This document shows positions 1-12,056 of a DNA stretch of 64,000 bases, piece after piece. Where the stretch lies: contig JASFXZ010000026.1 of assembly GCA_032209605.1 (NCBI GenBank), positions 2,976,001 through 3,040,000 on the forward strand. Direction: 5' to 3'. A program made the position numbers and the translations under genes. This DNA is from Mactromeris polynyma. Lineage: Eukaryota > Mollusca > Bivalvia > Venerida > Mactridae. A model generated the notes under the pieces. The model was not told the DNA's origin, made no database searches, and saw only the letters and a program-made list of their open reading frames with translations. Each line of letters begins with the position of its first letter. The first letter of the stretch is position 1.

Positions 1-700
1 CTTCTTTGAGTGTATAATGGTTTGAAAATTGTCCATACTGTGTTTTGAAATGCAATACAAAATGGCGCCGACTAGCAGCTTTTCCAAATCTCGCGTATCG
101 GTATCGTTTATCGCGAGTCGAGAGATCGAGCGAGACTTCATTCAATGGTCCATGTTAGTTGCGCATGTATGGTATTTAGGTCTTTGCTTATATAAAATAA
201 ATTTCAAAATATATGGTTTGATATTTTATAAGTTTTATATCGTTTTTTGCAAGATAGATAAGTCCATGAATAATATACATTTGATACTTATTCACTTCAA
301 TAGTATGACAGATTAGCTTGATTTGTTTGCAAAAAAATGATAAAACTTATCATTTATGTCTCTGGTAATATTTGAAAATTATGCGTCCAGATTTTATTCC
401 TAAATCATAGACTAGTCAGGATCCGACTATAGTGCCCAAACCCTGCTTTTTAATTGAATGTTTATTTGCAAATATATTAAACAAATACCCGAATACATGT
501 ATAAACAATGCAAATCTACACAGAACAGAATATTGTTTTCAAACTACAGGCTTAAGTGTTATACTTATTGTCCGGCGTACACAATTGTTCATAATATATC
601 ACAAATAAATTTGTATTTACTATCAATTAGACAAAATCACCAATGCACCTATGATGATGGTATAAACACGGACACGGACATATGGTTATAAACAAAGTAC
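1..700. other. No gene recognised
   Basis: AT-rich sequence with only short chance reading frames. I see no exon, RNA gene or repeat boundary that I can support here. Confidence 0.5.
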
Positions 701-1495
701 AAGGCAAAACTTTATGATGCACAAAGAAATCAAATCCAACGTTATGTAAGATATTGTTTATGTTGTAATTTAAATGATTTAGAAAATGAATTGCACTTCA
801 CGTGCATATGTCCTTGTTTCGATCTTTTAGGTATGAAATATATTAAGACTTATTATTTCAAAAAACCTATGTTGAAATTTTTAGAATTACTTCAATCAAA
901 TGAGAAAAAAAACTTTTATTCAGAAAAAAGGCAATTAGCCCATCATTTCACATGAATAAATACAATACAATAAATACAACATGTCAATGGTGATTTACAA
1001 TACATAAGTTTACAAACATAATAACGTACATACATCTAATAACATGCGCGTGTATTTACTTTTTTAAAAATTATTTACTAAGTAAATTGGTAGTTTAATA
1101 AATAAATAACAGAAGATAGTTGATACTGGGAGAATTAGGATTATTATAAGAAAAATATTTGCGATCTCAATTCATAACTTTTATATACCTTGGCCTTATT
1201 CAGTAAACACGCACTTAATCAGAGGAATGTCATACTTAATGTTAGGATTAATTGAGTTTATTCCCATTTCTTTTGTTTTGTTATTATCTGTTTATACAAT
1301 CACTTGTAATATTCATCTTTATGTATGAAATGGGTAATTTAAGAACAAATATTACAATGCTATTGATGTTATTCTTTAACATATGTATTAATTTTTTTCA
1401 CATCACATGATGATGTATTTGTGTACATAATTTGCTAACGATGATGAGCTGTAATCGCTAAAGTCGATAGTAAACTTTATGTTCTGTTCTGTTCA
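700..1495 (+). mobile_element. 5'-truncated LINE, 3' end
   Basis: One frame at about 720-955 reads as the C-terminal tail of a non-LTR retrotransposon polyprotein. It has a C-x2-C pair (CLCC), then ENELHF and a final Cys-Pro (CICPC), which is the C2HC-like knuckle found after the reverse transcriptase of many animal LINEs. A hydrophobic helical stretch and a stop follow. About 540 bp of AT-rich putative 3' UTR come next and end at 1480-1495 in repeated TTCTG units, the kind of short-repeat tail that LINE 3' ends carry. The reverse transcriptase itself is absent, so this is a dead 5' truncation. The knuckle resembles that at 18.6 kb, but whether they are one family cannot be told by eye. Confidence 0.6.
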
Positions 1496-2080
1496 TGATT
1501 CAATATATTTATTTCGAAAGAGCCTACAAAAAGTATCATGAATGTATAATATATTCTGATAAATTTGTACTGCCCGGGGCAATTTCATTATGCTGGCTAA
1601 ACACAGCGGGGTGGCTAATTAAGTCGCAAACGATAATGATCATGAAATCATATCATAAATCGGTAAATCACGGAGGCTGCTGTACAGTAGCATGCAGCTA
1701 CAAGAATGTTTCATTTGAATGTAGTTCAGCCTGCTTCACATGCTATGGAGTCAGCCGTGAGATTGCCATCAGCCCAAATTTGGCATTTGACTAAAACATT
1801 GTGCATATCTTATGCTGCATTAAGACACCGTCATTGCTTCTATATTCAACTAAATAAACAGTTTAATGTATGTGAACTTTTTGAACCAATATTACATATT
1901 TTACAAAGTTAGAATGTTTCAGTCACTTTTATGAAAATATAGTATATGTGCAAATTCACTTTTAGTATAAAACATTAAATATCTACATATTAAGGCATGC
2001 TAAATTGTTGTGTTATCAAATTTATATGGCTTCCGGAAATCAGCATTATCGTTTATGTTTTCAGAACTTTTACCTCAAAA
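1496..2080. other. No gene recognised
   Basis: A 99-codon frame (1495-1794) exists but resembles no family I know. It has no splice-site context or codon bias to support it. The rest is AT-rich unique-looking sequence. Confidence 0.4.
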
Positions 2081-3920
2081 CCACATTTCTTGTTTGATTT
2101 GATAGCACAATGTTATCATATGTTATATTGAGAGATAACACGTAGCTCATGACATTTCTGTGACTTTCATTGTTTATATTTTTTAATCCAGGTATAGGCA
2201 AAATATACCAGAAAATGCAACTTTTAGTTATTTCTTTTCTGATATATTTTTCAAATAAATATTACATTCCGCATTATACTGTTTCTATGATTTAAAGTAT
2301 TGATTTTGCAATATAACATGAGTTAAAAATAACTATTCTGAAAACTTTCTAGTTAAAATGAACGGGATATTAACAGATTCCAAAAATTCCCATTTTTTGT
2401 TATTTTTTTGAAGTTTTATCTTAAAAATCACATTTCACATGATACAATGTTTCTATACTTTAGGTAGTTTGTACTGTATTATAATATCTATTAAATGGTT
2501 CCCCTGATCGTGTTCTGGCCTCCGTGGAAACTATTTAATCTATTTTAAGTTTTACCCCAAAAATCACATTTCACACGATACAATGTATCTTAAGGTATTT
2601 TGTACTGTAATATAATATATATTTAATACAGTAATTCTGGTAGTTTTAATGCAAAAGTTGACATAGTTATTGCCAATTCCAAAAATTCCAGTTTTTTTGT
2701 TATTTTTGCTGTTTCTTTGATTTAACTGTGGTGGTGGCTTTTATTATGTGCGAAAGGGGGTATATTTGCTGATAGATAATACATTTTTATCATTTTTATT
2801 AATCTTTTAATCATGTTAGTATTAGGCCAGTGAAAATAAAAAAATTGGGGGGAAAAATGCACAGAACTACTTTTAGTGGAATTGTGTCATATAAGGCATC
2901 ACATTAAATATACTAAAAGTATAGGATAATCGCACAGTGCAAAATGTGATTTTTGGGGTAAAATGGTTGAAAATTTAAAAAAGAACGTGAATTTCTGGAA
3001 TTTGCCAATAACTATTTAAAAAATTTCAATAAACTAACAGAATTACTGTATTTAATAGATAATGCATACAGTACAAAATACCTAAAGTATAGAAATATTG
3101 AACTGTGTGAAATGTGATTTTTGGGGTAAATTTAAAAAAAAATAAGAAAAATGGAAATTTCTGGGATTTGCCTATAACTATGTCAAATTTTCCAATAAAA
3201 CTACCAGAAATACTTTATTTAATACATATTTTATTACAGTACATAATACCTAAAGTGTAGAAATATTGTACCGTGTTACTTTAGGCATTTTGTACTGTAA
3301 TATAGTATATATTAAATACAGTAATGCTGGTAGTTTTATTGCAAAATTTGACATAGTTATTGGCAAATTCTTTCTCCCATTTTTTGTTATTGTTTTAGTT
3401 TACCCCAAAAATCACATTTCACACGATACAATGTTTCTGTACTTAAGTATTTTGTACCGTAATATAATATACATTAAATACAGTAATTCTGGTAGTTTTT
3501 TGTTATTTTTTTAAAGATTTACTCCAAAAATCAAAAAAATCCCGTTTTTATTTAAATTCTCAACCATTTTACCCCATAAAATAACATTTTGCACAGATTA
3601 ATATCTGTTAAATGCAGTTATTGACTCAGAGGTAAATCTATAGCTAAATTTCGTCGAGTTATTGACAAACTCCAGAAATTCCCACTTTTATTTGCTGTTT
3701 TTTTCACCATTTTACCCCAAAAATCAAAGTTCACAACATATGATGTGTCTATACTTTAGGTATGTTATGGTGCAATATAATGTCGATTAATTCAATTATT
3801 TTGGTAGTTTTATGGCTAAAAATTATTTTAATATAGACAAATTCCAGAAATTCATACTTTTGTTTACATTACTACATTTTACTCCCAAAAAGCGCATTTC
3901 GCACCGTTGGATTTTCCTAT
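2080..3920. repeat. Degenerate ~190-bp repeat array with both orientations
   Basis: A block containing TTTACCCCAAAAATCACATT, then ATACAATGTTTCTATACTTT, ATTAAATACAGTAATTCTGG and a TTCCCATTTTTTGTTATTTTT-like stretch recurs. Forward copies of the ACCCCAAAAATCAC box lie near 2084 (diverged), 2408, 2550, 3400, 3568, 3711 and 3884. Two copies in between (near 2948 and 3115) are reversed and read GTGATTTTTGGGGTAAA. The array is therefore forward, inverted, forward, and could fold back on itself. Divergence between copies is substantial, so this is an old array. No protein-coding content is supported. Confidence 0.75.
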
Positions 3921-4841
3921 ACTTTTTTTCCATACACGGCAGAAACAATACACTTATGCCAAAATCATTACTGTGCATTTTTTTCCCTTTATTTGCATTT
4001 TTTACAGCAGGGGCACTGGACTATCTTCAAATAACACAAATCTGCGGATGGCGCGTAACGACGAAGTATTGACAACTATTAACTGGAATAATACTAAAAT
4101 ATATTCCAGTGCATATTAAAACAGACTGATGAACGTTTTTTTTCATAAGGCAATGGTTTTACGGGATGTATTATTAAGGATCACATACGAAACAAAGTGA
4201 GTGTTTACACAAATTGATCGTCTCATTTGATTAATAATCAAACATAATTTCATAAACTTAATCAGTTATGAAATATGAATACTTGGGCCATAGTTTGATT
4301 TCTTTTTGAAGAATGATTTACTCATTTGTAATACATGTTGTAAAACGCGTCTAAAACTTGCAACAAAAATGAAAGTTTAGTGAAATAGATGCGTTTTAAT
4401 GGCGTTAAGTATAGTTCCATAAGATAATATCTCAAACATTAACAGAACAAGGCTAATGCATTGTCAATTAATGTTTCGGTTGAATAGTTCGTGTAGGGAG
4501 ACATAACGCCTCATAAATCATAAAATCGTAAAATCATAAAATCATATAATCGTAAAATCATAAATCGTAAAATCAGGCCGCTTTAAGAAACACAGTGACT
4601 GAAACATGCAGAAGAAGTGTAATCTAGAGCATGCAGAAATGGTTAATTGCATGGTCAATATTGTAATCGGACTCACCAATCAAACGATGTAAATCCAATT
4701 ATACGAATTAAAATCCAATAATATGAATAGTCACACACTATTTGAACTGCAACCTTTTTCACAGAATTGATAAATAACAACACATTTTCACAAGAGCACT
4801 TTAAACTGCTATACCACTTTACACCACATAATTTTCCAAAT
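3921..4841. other. No gene recognised
   Basis: AT-rich sequence. The only structure is the short-period repeat at 4512-4575 and a roughly 25-bp string near 4040 (CACAAATCTGCGGATGGCG) that recurs at 27467 beside a Tc1 fragment. Confidence 0.4.
4512..4575. repeat. Microsatellite-like (ATAAAATCGTAAAATC)n
   Basis: About 64 bp built of alternating ATAAAATC and GTAAAATC words, an imperfect 8-9 bp period. Nothing suggests function. Confidence 0.8.
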
Positions 4842-4985
4842 AAAGTAAAACCTCATTTAAGACCACCTCAATAATAAGATCACACTTTTCAAGTTCATTT
4901 TGAATGTTCCGCTCTTTATTCAACTTTAATATTCAGACCACCTCAATATTAAGACCAGGTTTTCAAGAGTGCCAAGGTTGGTATT
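4842..4985. mobile_element. pogo-like MITE, copy A (one end decayed)
   Basis: Starts with AGTAAAACCTCATTTAAGAC and carries the family's internal words AAGACCACCTCAATA, GTTCATTTT...GCTCTTTATTCAAC and AGACCAGGTTTTCAAG. The right terminal repeat (GGTTTTACTG) is lost. CAGTAAAACCTC termini with TA-rich flanks resemble non-autonomous pogo/Tigger elements. That superfamily assignment is inference; membership of the same family as the copies at 11.3, 14.3, 29.5 and 54.6 kb is seen directly. Confidence 0.7.
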
Positions 4986-5189
4986 TCATGTTGCGTTAGT
5001 TGTCTTAAATCAGGAAAGAAAGGTGAACTTGTAAGTTACTTCCTGATTTTTGCATCCGCCATTAGCGCGCGCTCACCTCTCACGGGATATGACGTCATAA
5101 CGTCGCAGTATAATTATAAGTTACAGGCGCGAAATTTCATAACAATACCGAACATGGACGGTATTCAAATACCCAGTTGTACCCAATTC

Positions 5190-6669
5190 TATACTGACAA
5201 CAAAAGGAAACTGCGCACTTTTATATTTAGCGACACGTTTTAGTTACCTTATAAACAGTGACGATTTTTTCCAACATGAGTGCATAAATATTCCTCTACG
5301 CAATGCACTAATTTACCCAATACTCTCGGGCGTGGGTGTCCTTCAAGCTTACCGCAGGTCATTATGAAACTTTTTGCACGTAGTTCCCGTGAAACTCGTT
5401 TACAGGATAACACTAACCGAATTCTTTACTGTTTATGCAATAAAGAAATTACATTTCATTTTGAATTTCACTCGTTTACAAGATGCCACGGCTTCGAGAA
5501 AACTAAAGAATTCAGGCACTTTTGCAACTTGTATCTGGCGTCAGCGTTTCTGACGTCGCTATGCAGTTTAACTGCCACAAAAATACCATAAGTAACCTGC
5601 AACGACGTTACCATGATAATGGAAACGTTAGAGATCGTCCACGCTCAGGTAGGCCGAATGTGACGACGGCACGTCAGGACAGGTACATTACGTTGACGCA
5701 CCTACGTCAACGGTTCAAAACCGCTACAAGCACTGCACAAGAGCAGGGTGTATGTAGGTAAACGGTTCTCAACCGACTCCAGGCCAATGTCAATTCAATG
5801 AGGGCTATGAGGCCGTATGTTGGTCAGGTCCTTAATGTTCGGCATCTTAACCTTCGGCGGCTCTGGGCCCGTCGTCATCAGTGCTGGAACCGTGTCCAGT
5901 GGTCTAGGGTGCTCTTTAGTGAAGAGTCACGTTATCATCTTAGCACTGCTGATGGTAGAGTACGTGTTTTAGACTTAGAGGAGAACGTTTTGCTCCTAAC
6001 TGTTTGTTAGAGAAAGATCGTTTCGGAGGGGGTATTGTGATGGTCTGGGGAGGTATCATGGGAGGAAGGAAAACGGACCTTGTTGTAATTCGTGGAAATT
6101 TAAATACCCAACGTTATGTTGACAATGTTTTACATCCAGTGGTTGTTCCCTTCCTACAACAGAACCCTGGCATTTTAATGCATGACAATGCAAGGTCACA
6201 CACTGCTATACATACCAGGAATTATCTGGCAACACATAACGTTAACGTCTTGCAGTGGACGGCTTCACGTCATCAACAATACTGCTGTCTTAATTCAGGA
6301 GTGGAATGCCATCCCCGCCGACGTGGTAAGACGTTACGCCAGGTCACTGCGGTCAAGAATACTTGCGTTGATTCGTAGGAGAGGAGGACATAACAGATAC
6401 TGATAAATGTCCATATGTACTGTCGTATATCAGAGGGCAAACACACATTTAGAATAAAAAGAAAAGTGTGCACCTTTTTCTTTTCACCCCTACGTCATTC
6501 AAGCGTTATCATTATACCGAGAATGACCTACATTTAATTTAACAAGAATGCATCATGTAGCCAATAAAAGCTGACACATTTTGCTACCAAATTTGCCTAT
6601 ATGTTTTATCAAAATGGTTACAAACTTTATTTCTAAGTCAGTGCACAGTTTCTTTTTGATGTCAGTATA
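5190..6669 (+). mobile_element. Tc1-like transposon, copy 1, with both terminal repeats
   Basis: The left end TATACTGACAACAAAAGGAA (from 5190) is the inverse of the right end near 6640-6669, which reads on the opposite strand TATACTGACATCAAAAAGAA. The match runs about 30 bp with few mismatches, and TA lies at the tips. The total of about 1.48 kb suits a Tc1 element with one transposase gene. The enclosed transposase is broken, so the copy is inactive, but paired ends could still be mobilised in trans in principle. Confidence 0.85.
5483..6403 (+). pseudogene. Tc1-like transposase pseudogene (copy 1)
   Basis: The reading starts MPRL, as in many Tc1 transposases. It continues with a paired-like helix-turn-helix (SGVSVSDVAMQFNCHKNTIS, then LQRRY) and the GRP-type linker (DRPRSGRP). 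The catalytic core follows in pieces: FSEESRYHLSTADGR, DRFGGGIVMVWGGI, GNLNTQRY, LMHDNARSH. Several frame changes and stops separate these blocks. The first catalytic Asp (normally DES) is Glu here (SEES). The SPDLNPIE block with the third acidic residue is missing, although the extreme C-terminus (RRRGGHNRY) is present, so an internal deletion removed it. Dead transposase, identified confidently by motif order. Confidence 0.88.
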
Positions 6670-8560
6670 TTAACCGCCTTGCAAAATAGGTATGAATCGG
6701 TACCAATCTCTTTGAAATCAGCCCCTAACTTTAGCTCCATTATTTTCCGCTGTTAGGATCTGACTACACTCCGTAAGAGGTCACGTTCATATAACGTTCA
6801 TATAACCTCACTAAAAATAGATATGCGTAACCAGGTGCTCGTTTGTGGTCCAATGAAATTTCTCCTTACAAAACCGTGTTTGTCGTTTTTCTCAAAATGT
6901 CATTATCGTTTATTCGGAGTTTCTGTTTTTGGAATACTTAGAAGTACAAGTCTATTCATATGTTATATCAGAAAATATTTTAATTGAACAACAACAAGAA
7001 ATATCTTTAAAAAAGATGGTCGGCGCAACTTGAAGTTTGCAAATTGGTTGCACTCTCTATGTAAAATTTTGTTGTACAACATAAAAAAAGCCTAAATGTC
7101 ATTCAATTACGATATACTACAAATACTCGTGAGTACTGTAATCAATCGTAACTTCTTGGCGTTGCCAATAATGCCGAGGTGTTCCGAATGAGACGGCATT
7201 ATAAATAACTCCGTAGTGTGATCATAGACACACTATAGTCTGTTACAATATAGTTCAACATTATTTATTGCGTCAGTCGTGAACTCACACATCCATGTTA
7301 ATAAACTTGTAACATAGCGATTTATTTGATTAAAAGAATATAAATGCTCGCGACTGGTACATAAAACCAAGAGTCTTACTCCATAGATACGCCGATTGAC
7401 GCCTCTACCGTATCTCCATGCAGACCCCTTTTAACGCCTCTACCGTATCTCCATGCAGACCCCTTTTAACGCCTCTGACTTTCTGACCAAAATCAGACAT
7501 TCTAATTTATTCTTATGAAAAGATCGCTCTTTCCTTAAGCTAAAGCATTAAAAGAAATATTGGGTTACTACATAAAGTTTTTGCATAAACTACATTTAAA
7601 ACATCACAGGTAGCGATTTTACGCTGCACTCGCGGAAGTGTAATTTCTTCACATACTCGTGGCAAGTTTCCAATAAATTTTCGGATTTTTATAATAAGTA
7701 ACGTAATTTTAACTTACCCTAATACAAAGAGCAATCTTGTTAGATTATAATTCCACCAAAAATATATGGTTAATAATAAAAGTTAATCCATAAACGGCGA
7801 TCAAACAATACATTTTCAGAAAATTTTCAGAGCACGATTGCATCATAACTATTTCTAAAAATGTCAGTCATTTTCCGAAAATGACCACTTCATTTTGGAT
7901 ATTTTCATTTAGTTTAATTGTACTAATACACTTCCTTGTAAGCTATATATTTCAAACGAATTCTGTGAAAAACAAACTGGGTTTAATTATCTTAAAAACG
8001 TGTAAAGATCCACTAAACAAAGGATGTAGATCACACGTGCCTGTCGTGTAATTGTCTAGACAAGTCGGCTATTTCTCCATCACAAATGTGTGAAAAATCA
8101 ATACTAAGTAGGTCAAATCCCCGTGGAAATGAATAACAAGGCTACTGCTACTCACTGGATAAATCTTGAAATACACTATAGAAAATGTTAACCAATCTGC
8201 TTCAATGTTACAGATATTTTTAAATTGAAGAGAAAATGCGCGAAATTGCCTTGGTGGTTAACGTAAGATTTGATTGGTTTACAGAACACTGAATATGTAA
8301 TTAGCAAAACCATGTTAGTACGGCTACGCCGAAAAACTCCATCTACAATTATACACATATATTGTACTATCTCCAAGTCATCAATGAAATTCCTACAACG
8401 TGACCTTCGATTTTCTCGTGATTTCATTGTAAATATTTAAATTCTCCCAACTTTTTAAACCATTCACGGATAAATAAACATCGCTGTCCCCTAAACAAAC
8501 GTAAATGTTCAGCCAACTATTTCTGTTTTGTTTTTACATTGCATACTTGTAACTGAATTG
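6670..8560. other. No gene recognised
   Basis: Mostly unique-looking AT-rich DNA. Contains the 35-bp direct duplication at 7399-7468. A 79-codon minus-strand frame at 8188-8427 matches nothing I recognise. Confidence 0.4.
7399..7468. repeat. Two tandem copies of a 35-bp unit
   Basis: ACGCCTCTACCGTATCTCCA and its continuation through CCCCTTTTA is repeated exactly at a 35-bp interval. The first 9 bases start a third time at 7469. Confidence 0.9.
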
Positions 8561-8614
8561 TTTGATTACCCATACATGTTATCTGTCTGTCATAACATTG
8601 TGTTTTGTTACACA

Positions 8615-8680
8615 TGTAACCATGACCAAAATAAAGTATTTTGTATTGTATATTGTATTGCTTATACTGTTATTTAATGT
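8615..8680 (+). mobile_element. Possible LINE 3' tail
   Basis: CCATGACCAAAATAAAGTAT followed by repeated TTGTA words resembles the other LINE 3' ends in the window (AATAAA box plus a short repeat tail, as near 1480, 19000 and 26220). No coding remnant is visible upstream, so this is tentative. Confidence 0.35.
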
Positions 8681-9229
8681 CCTTCCTGCCGCTTCCGGTT
8701 ATAAATATTTCCAAAACCGAAACACCACACAAACAACACCGATTAACCAAAGAATGTTTCCGTGTAGGAGTTGCGGTTGTGTCCATGGGCGCAGCCATAT
8801 TGAAATTGACGAAAATACGTAATCGGAACGTCTTGGTGATCTACGCTCAAAATGAATTAACGGAGCTCGTCGGAGATCGACGAATATTCATAACTCTATA
8901 CCAGCCTGATGTCCTGACCAAACCTCCTATTGCTCCGCGTCGGTAGGGCCAGGCGTAATAGAATCCACGGACTGAAGTTTATCACGTGATCAAGATACCG
9001 GATAAAGAAAATGCGCGCGCATAAGGTAATCTTGTCCAATCAGATAATCGAAGTGATTGTATTCCGCATGGCTATACTGACAGCGTTAGCAATCAGTGAG
9101 CCATGACCCCAGGCTAAACTCTATACCACAGCATTTTGCAGACGAGGATTTGATTGGCTACTCAAAGGTCACTTGAACGTGACCTGTATTGGGCAGTCAT
9201 CAGATCCAGTTAGCGTATAGTATAGGAGC
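8681..9229. other. No gene recognised
   Basis: Less AT-rich than its surroundings, with overlapping frames that show no recognisable domain. I see no splice-supported exon. Confidence 0.35.
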
Positions 9230-9535
9230 GTGCGACTGGAGCTGATTTTAATGAGATTGGTTTCGGTACATAAAGCGGAAATATTTAGATCTCGCTTACA
9301 GAGTAGAACGCTGGAAAGAAATGAAACTATTCCCGAACGTGCGCAATCGGTAAGAAAGCTTACTAGGAAGGCATACCCTAGTGCTTCGTCGGAAGTGACT
9401 GATTTTCTACCGTTAGATTATTTTGTTGATGCCATACCTGATACCGACGTATGATTAAAACTCAGAGAAGTCGGCCGGAAAACAAAAAGTGAGGCTGAAA
9501 GAATCGCTGTTAGATTAAATGCTCATAAGTAATCT
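9230..9535 (+). pseudogene. Gypsy-like LTR retrotransposon gag fragment
   Basis: The reading FRSRLQSRTLERNETIPERA, then RKLTRKAYPSAS, LPLDYFVDAIPDTD and, after an in-frame stop, SEAERIAVRLNAH follows the order of a capsid-domain segment common in animal Ty3/gypsy Gag proteins: a helix with E-x-L/I-x-x-A-x-x-I/V-R-x-L, AYP, an F-V/I-DAL/I-x-D turn, then a conserved A-x-R/L helix. Downstream frames to about 9960 break up completely. No protease, reverse transcriptase or LTR is visible nearby. An isolated relic, identified by motif order only. Confidence 0.6.
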
Positions 9536-10059
9536 GACAAAAATAGAGGTGGTAGAAATCACGTCAGAATTGTCACCCCAAAACTGAGTCAAACTGACAA
9601 GAAACTTTAATGACTTATCTCATCAAATGACTTTTATTAGGAACCAATTTAATGAATAACAAGATAGAAATAAATGGGATGTGCAAAACCAAAAACAATA
9701 TCCTAAGTATCAGAGACAAGAAACGCGTGCGAGGGGAAACTGGAGAAATAATTATCAAGGGCTAACTAGAACTGAACATAACGACCAAGGATGAAATCAA
9801 AATGTTAGGCTAAATAGCACTCCGGGAAACGGAAACTGGTTGAATATTGGGACCGAAGTTCGACATCCGACCAGAGGTTTCAACTCATTTTCACTAGATT
9901 ATGCAATTGTTTTGGAAATCGCCGGTATATTCATGCGTCCAAACAGGAAAAACTTTTCCTTACTTTGCACGTGCGCAGCAACATTGGGTTCACTTAAGTA
10001 ATCATTGGCTGCACAGATAAAAATATTGAATTTGTTTTAAAAATCAATTGCATTTAGTG
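9536..10059. other. Degenerate flank, no gene
   Basis: Sequence after the gag relic. It may include more of the same decayed retroelement, but no motif can be read. Confidence 0.35.
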
Positions 10060-10913
10060 ATGCCACGTCTTTCTTAAGATCAGAGAAACCAGGCTATTGG
10101 TATGCTCCGGGCGGGGTCAATGGTAAATAACGTAGCGCGTCATTTTGGCTGCTCCAGACCAGACAGACTATTCATAATCTTGCGAACCGGTACAACACTA
10201 CTGGATCACAGACGATCATAAACCGTTTGAGACAGAACCGTGTTCCTATTCGTGCTCGTCGTCCATATACTGGACAGATTTTGACTGCTCGTCATCGAGC
10301 TGACATACTGTTATGGGCACGAAGTCATTTGCATTTCACTCGCAACCAGTGGAAATCGATATTTTTAGCGATGAGTCACGGTTTACTGTCAGTCATGCAG
10401 ATTGCAGAATATGCATTTATCGCCGTAGAAATGAAAGACTTGCAGATTGTTTTATTCAGGAGAGAGACAGATTTGGTGGTGGCAGTATTATGGTCTGAGG
10501 TGGGATAATGGGGAATATGAAAACTGATCTGGTCATTATCCAAGGAAATCTCAATGCTCAAGGTTATATCAATGTTTTAAACAATACAATGATACAATTC
10601 ATGCAAAATAACGGACCTGGCTCTTTCCTACATGACAATGCTGCGCCACACAAGGCGCGTATAACTACAAAATTCCTTGCTCAAAACAATGTTAACGTCT
10701 TGCCTTGGCCCGCTGAATCCCCAGACTTGAACCCAATAGAACACATATAGGATGAAGTGGGTCGGAGAGCCAGGTCCGAGCATCAAATTGATACCATAAA
10801 TGACCTCCGTATGGCAGCGTATTCCAAACGCGGTCATACAACGTAACGTAAATTCAATGAGGCGACGTTTTCTCCAATGCATTCGTAAATATGGCGGTCA
10901 CACTGGTTACTGA
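10060..10913 (+). pseudogene. Tc1-like transposase pseudogene (copy 2)
   Basis: Begins MPRLS and retains RNQAIGML, the helix-turn-helix region, then in shifting frames RARRPYTGQILTARHRAD, SDESRF (first catalytic Asp present), GNLNAQGYINVLNNT, FLHDNAAPHKA (second Asp) and PWPAESPDLNPIEH (third acidic residue, Glu). It ends with the CIRKYGGHTGY-like C-terminus. The catalytic triad can be traced, but several stops and frameshifts break the reading, and the N-terminal third is the worst. From about 10506 onward it is closely similar to the truncated copy at 27493-27906, so the two share a recent common source or a segmental duplication. Confidence 0.88.
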
Positions 10914-11160
10914 TGCTTCTTATAAAATCACTCAGTCAGTACTTTCTTTTCTCCAAATGTTGTGTGATAATTTACATTTTTCTGGAATTTTCATTTCGAC
11001 CCCTCTCCACTTAATTGTTCATTAAAATATAAGCATTGTCTGATTTTTTCCCAGTAAATTACATAATCACATTGATATTGCATTGAAGGTTCAATGAAAA
11101 AAAATTAACCCCGAATATACATTTATCAACAAAATATATACTTTTGAAATCGATGTAAAG
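10506..11160. repeat. Duplicated block, also at 27493-28145
   Basis: The transposase 3' half plus the noncoding tail (GTACTTTCTTTTCTCCAAAT, TTTTCATTTCG, CACTTAATTGTT, GCATTGTCTGATTTTTT) occurs at both places with few differences. The copy at 27.9 kb has about 30 extra bases after CATTTCG. Confidence 0.8.
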
Positions 11161-11177
11161 TTTTCATTTTGGGTCAG

Positions 11178-11760
11178 TGTACTACTGGATACTCGGCACT
11201 GTTGAAATATTCACTTTGAATTAGTATTCTTCAAGACATTGTTTCTGATCAATGTGTATACATGTTGAGTATTTGTGTACCATCAGGGCTCGTGAATTCC
11301 TTTAAATACAGTTGTACTGAACTAGTGTACAGTAAAACCTTACTTAATGGCCATCTCAATAATAAGACCACCTCAAAATTAAGAACACAATTGTTTCAAG
11401 TCCGTCTTCACTCTTTTGCTCTGAATTCAACCTCAATATTAAGACCACCTCAATAATAAACCCAGTGTTCAAGGTTCCAAAGGGTGGTCTTATTATTGAG
11501 GTTTTACTGTACATGTTAATTTTGACTTGTCCGACATGGAAGGCTAGTTGTAAGAGCATAGAAGAGGGTCTAAACGAACAGTTAAGTAGGCGTGCATAAC
11601 AGACTTGTCCCGGACTAAGTCAAACTCGACTGTCGGTAGCATAAATCGGCAATTAGACTTGTCCGGGACGTCGGGCTTGTGGATTTCTAGAGTCCTGAAC
11701 ATTTGTAAATTTAAAGTGTGTCCGTTGTCTATTCCTTTTTTAATGATATGTGAACTGGCG
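11178..11760. repeat. Duplicated block, also at 29283-29870
   Basis: Both copies contain ACTCGGCACT, TTCAAGACATTGTTTCTGAT, the MITE copies B and G, TTTTGACTTGTCCGACATGG, AACAGTTAAGTAGGCGTGCA and GTGTGTCCGTTGTCTATTCC in the same order. The copies differ by small indels. It forms part of a rearranged duplication with the neighbouring Tc1 and tRNA-Phe blocks. Confidence 0.8.
11328..11511. mobile_element. pogo-like MITE, copy B (complete ends)
   Basis: Starts TACAGTAAAACCTTACTTAA and ends GAGGTTTTACTGTA, giving inverted tips CAGTAAAACCT. Inside lie AATAAGACCACCTCAA twice and the GTCTTCACTCTTTTGCTCTG box. It is about 184 bp with no coding capacity. Flanking TA at both tips suits TA target duplication, as in the pogo/Tc1 superfamily (inference). 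Confidence 0.8.
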
Positions 11761-11885
11761 TAAGTTTTAGAACTGTTGTGGTATTTTTGAGCATTGTAAT
11801 AAAAAGCGATATTTGCTGGACAGTGTGAATTAAAATGAAATGTTTATATACGACATTGGGGTCGTAAAAAAATTGTAAAAATACT

Positions 11886-11957
11886 GTTTCCGCTGAGGAT
11901 TGAACTCAGAACCTTCTGCGTGTTTAGCGGATCTGATAACTACTACACCACGGAAAC
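11886..11957 (-). tRNA. tRNA-Val (AAC)-like sequence, probably pseudogene or SINE head
   Basis: On the minus strand, GTTTCCG at the 5' end and CGGAAAC at the 3' end form a perfect 7-bp acceptor stem. The T arm CTGAG-TTCAATC-CTCAG is perfect, a D arm with GGTGTAGTAGTTATC is present, and the anticodon loop TAAACAC reads AAC. The overall text is that of animal tRNA-Val. Two faults argue against function: position 33 is A instead of the nearly invariant U, and the anticodon stem has a C-A mismatch. It could be a decayed gene or the tRNA-derived head of a SINE. Confidence 0.6.
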
Positions 11958-12056
11958 CCTTTTCTTTGATATGTTTATTTTAATTTTTATAGTTATCGAG
12001 ACAGTATTGTGATACCACAAGAAAGCTGTTTTTAGGAAATAAAAGAACACGTACTT

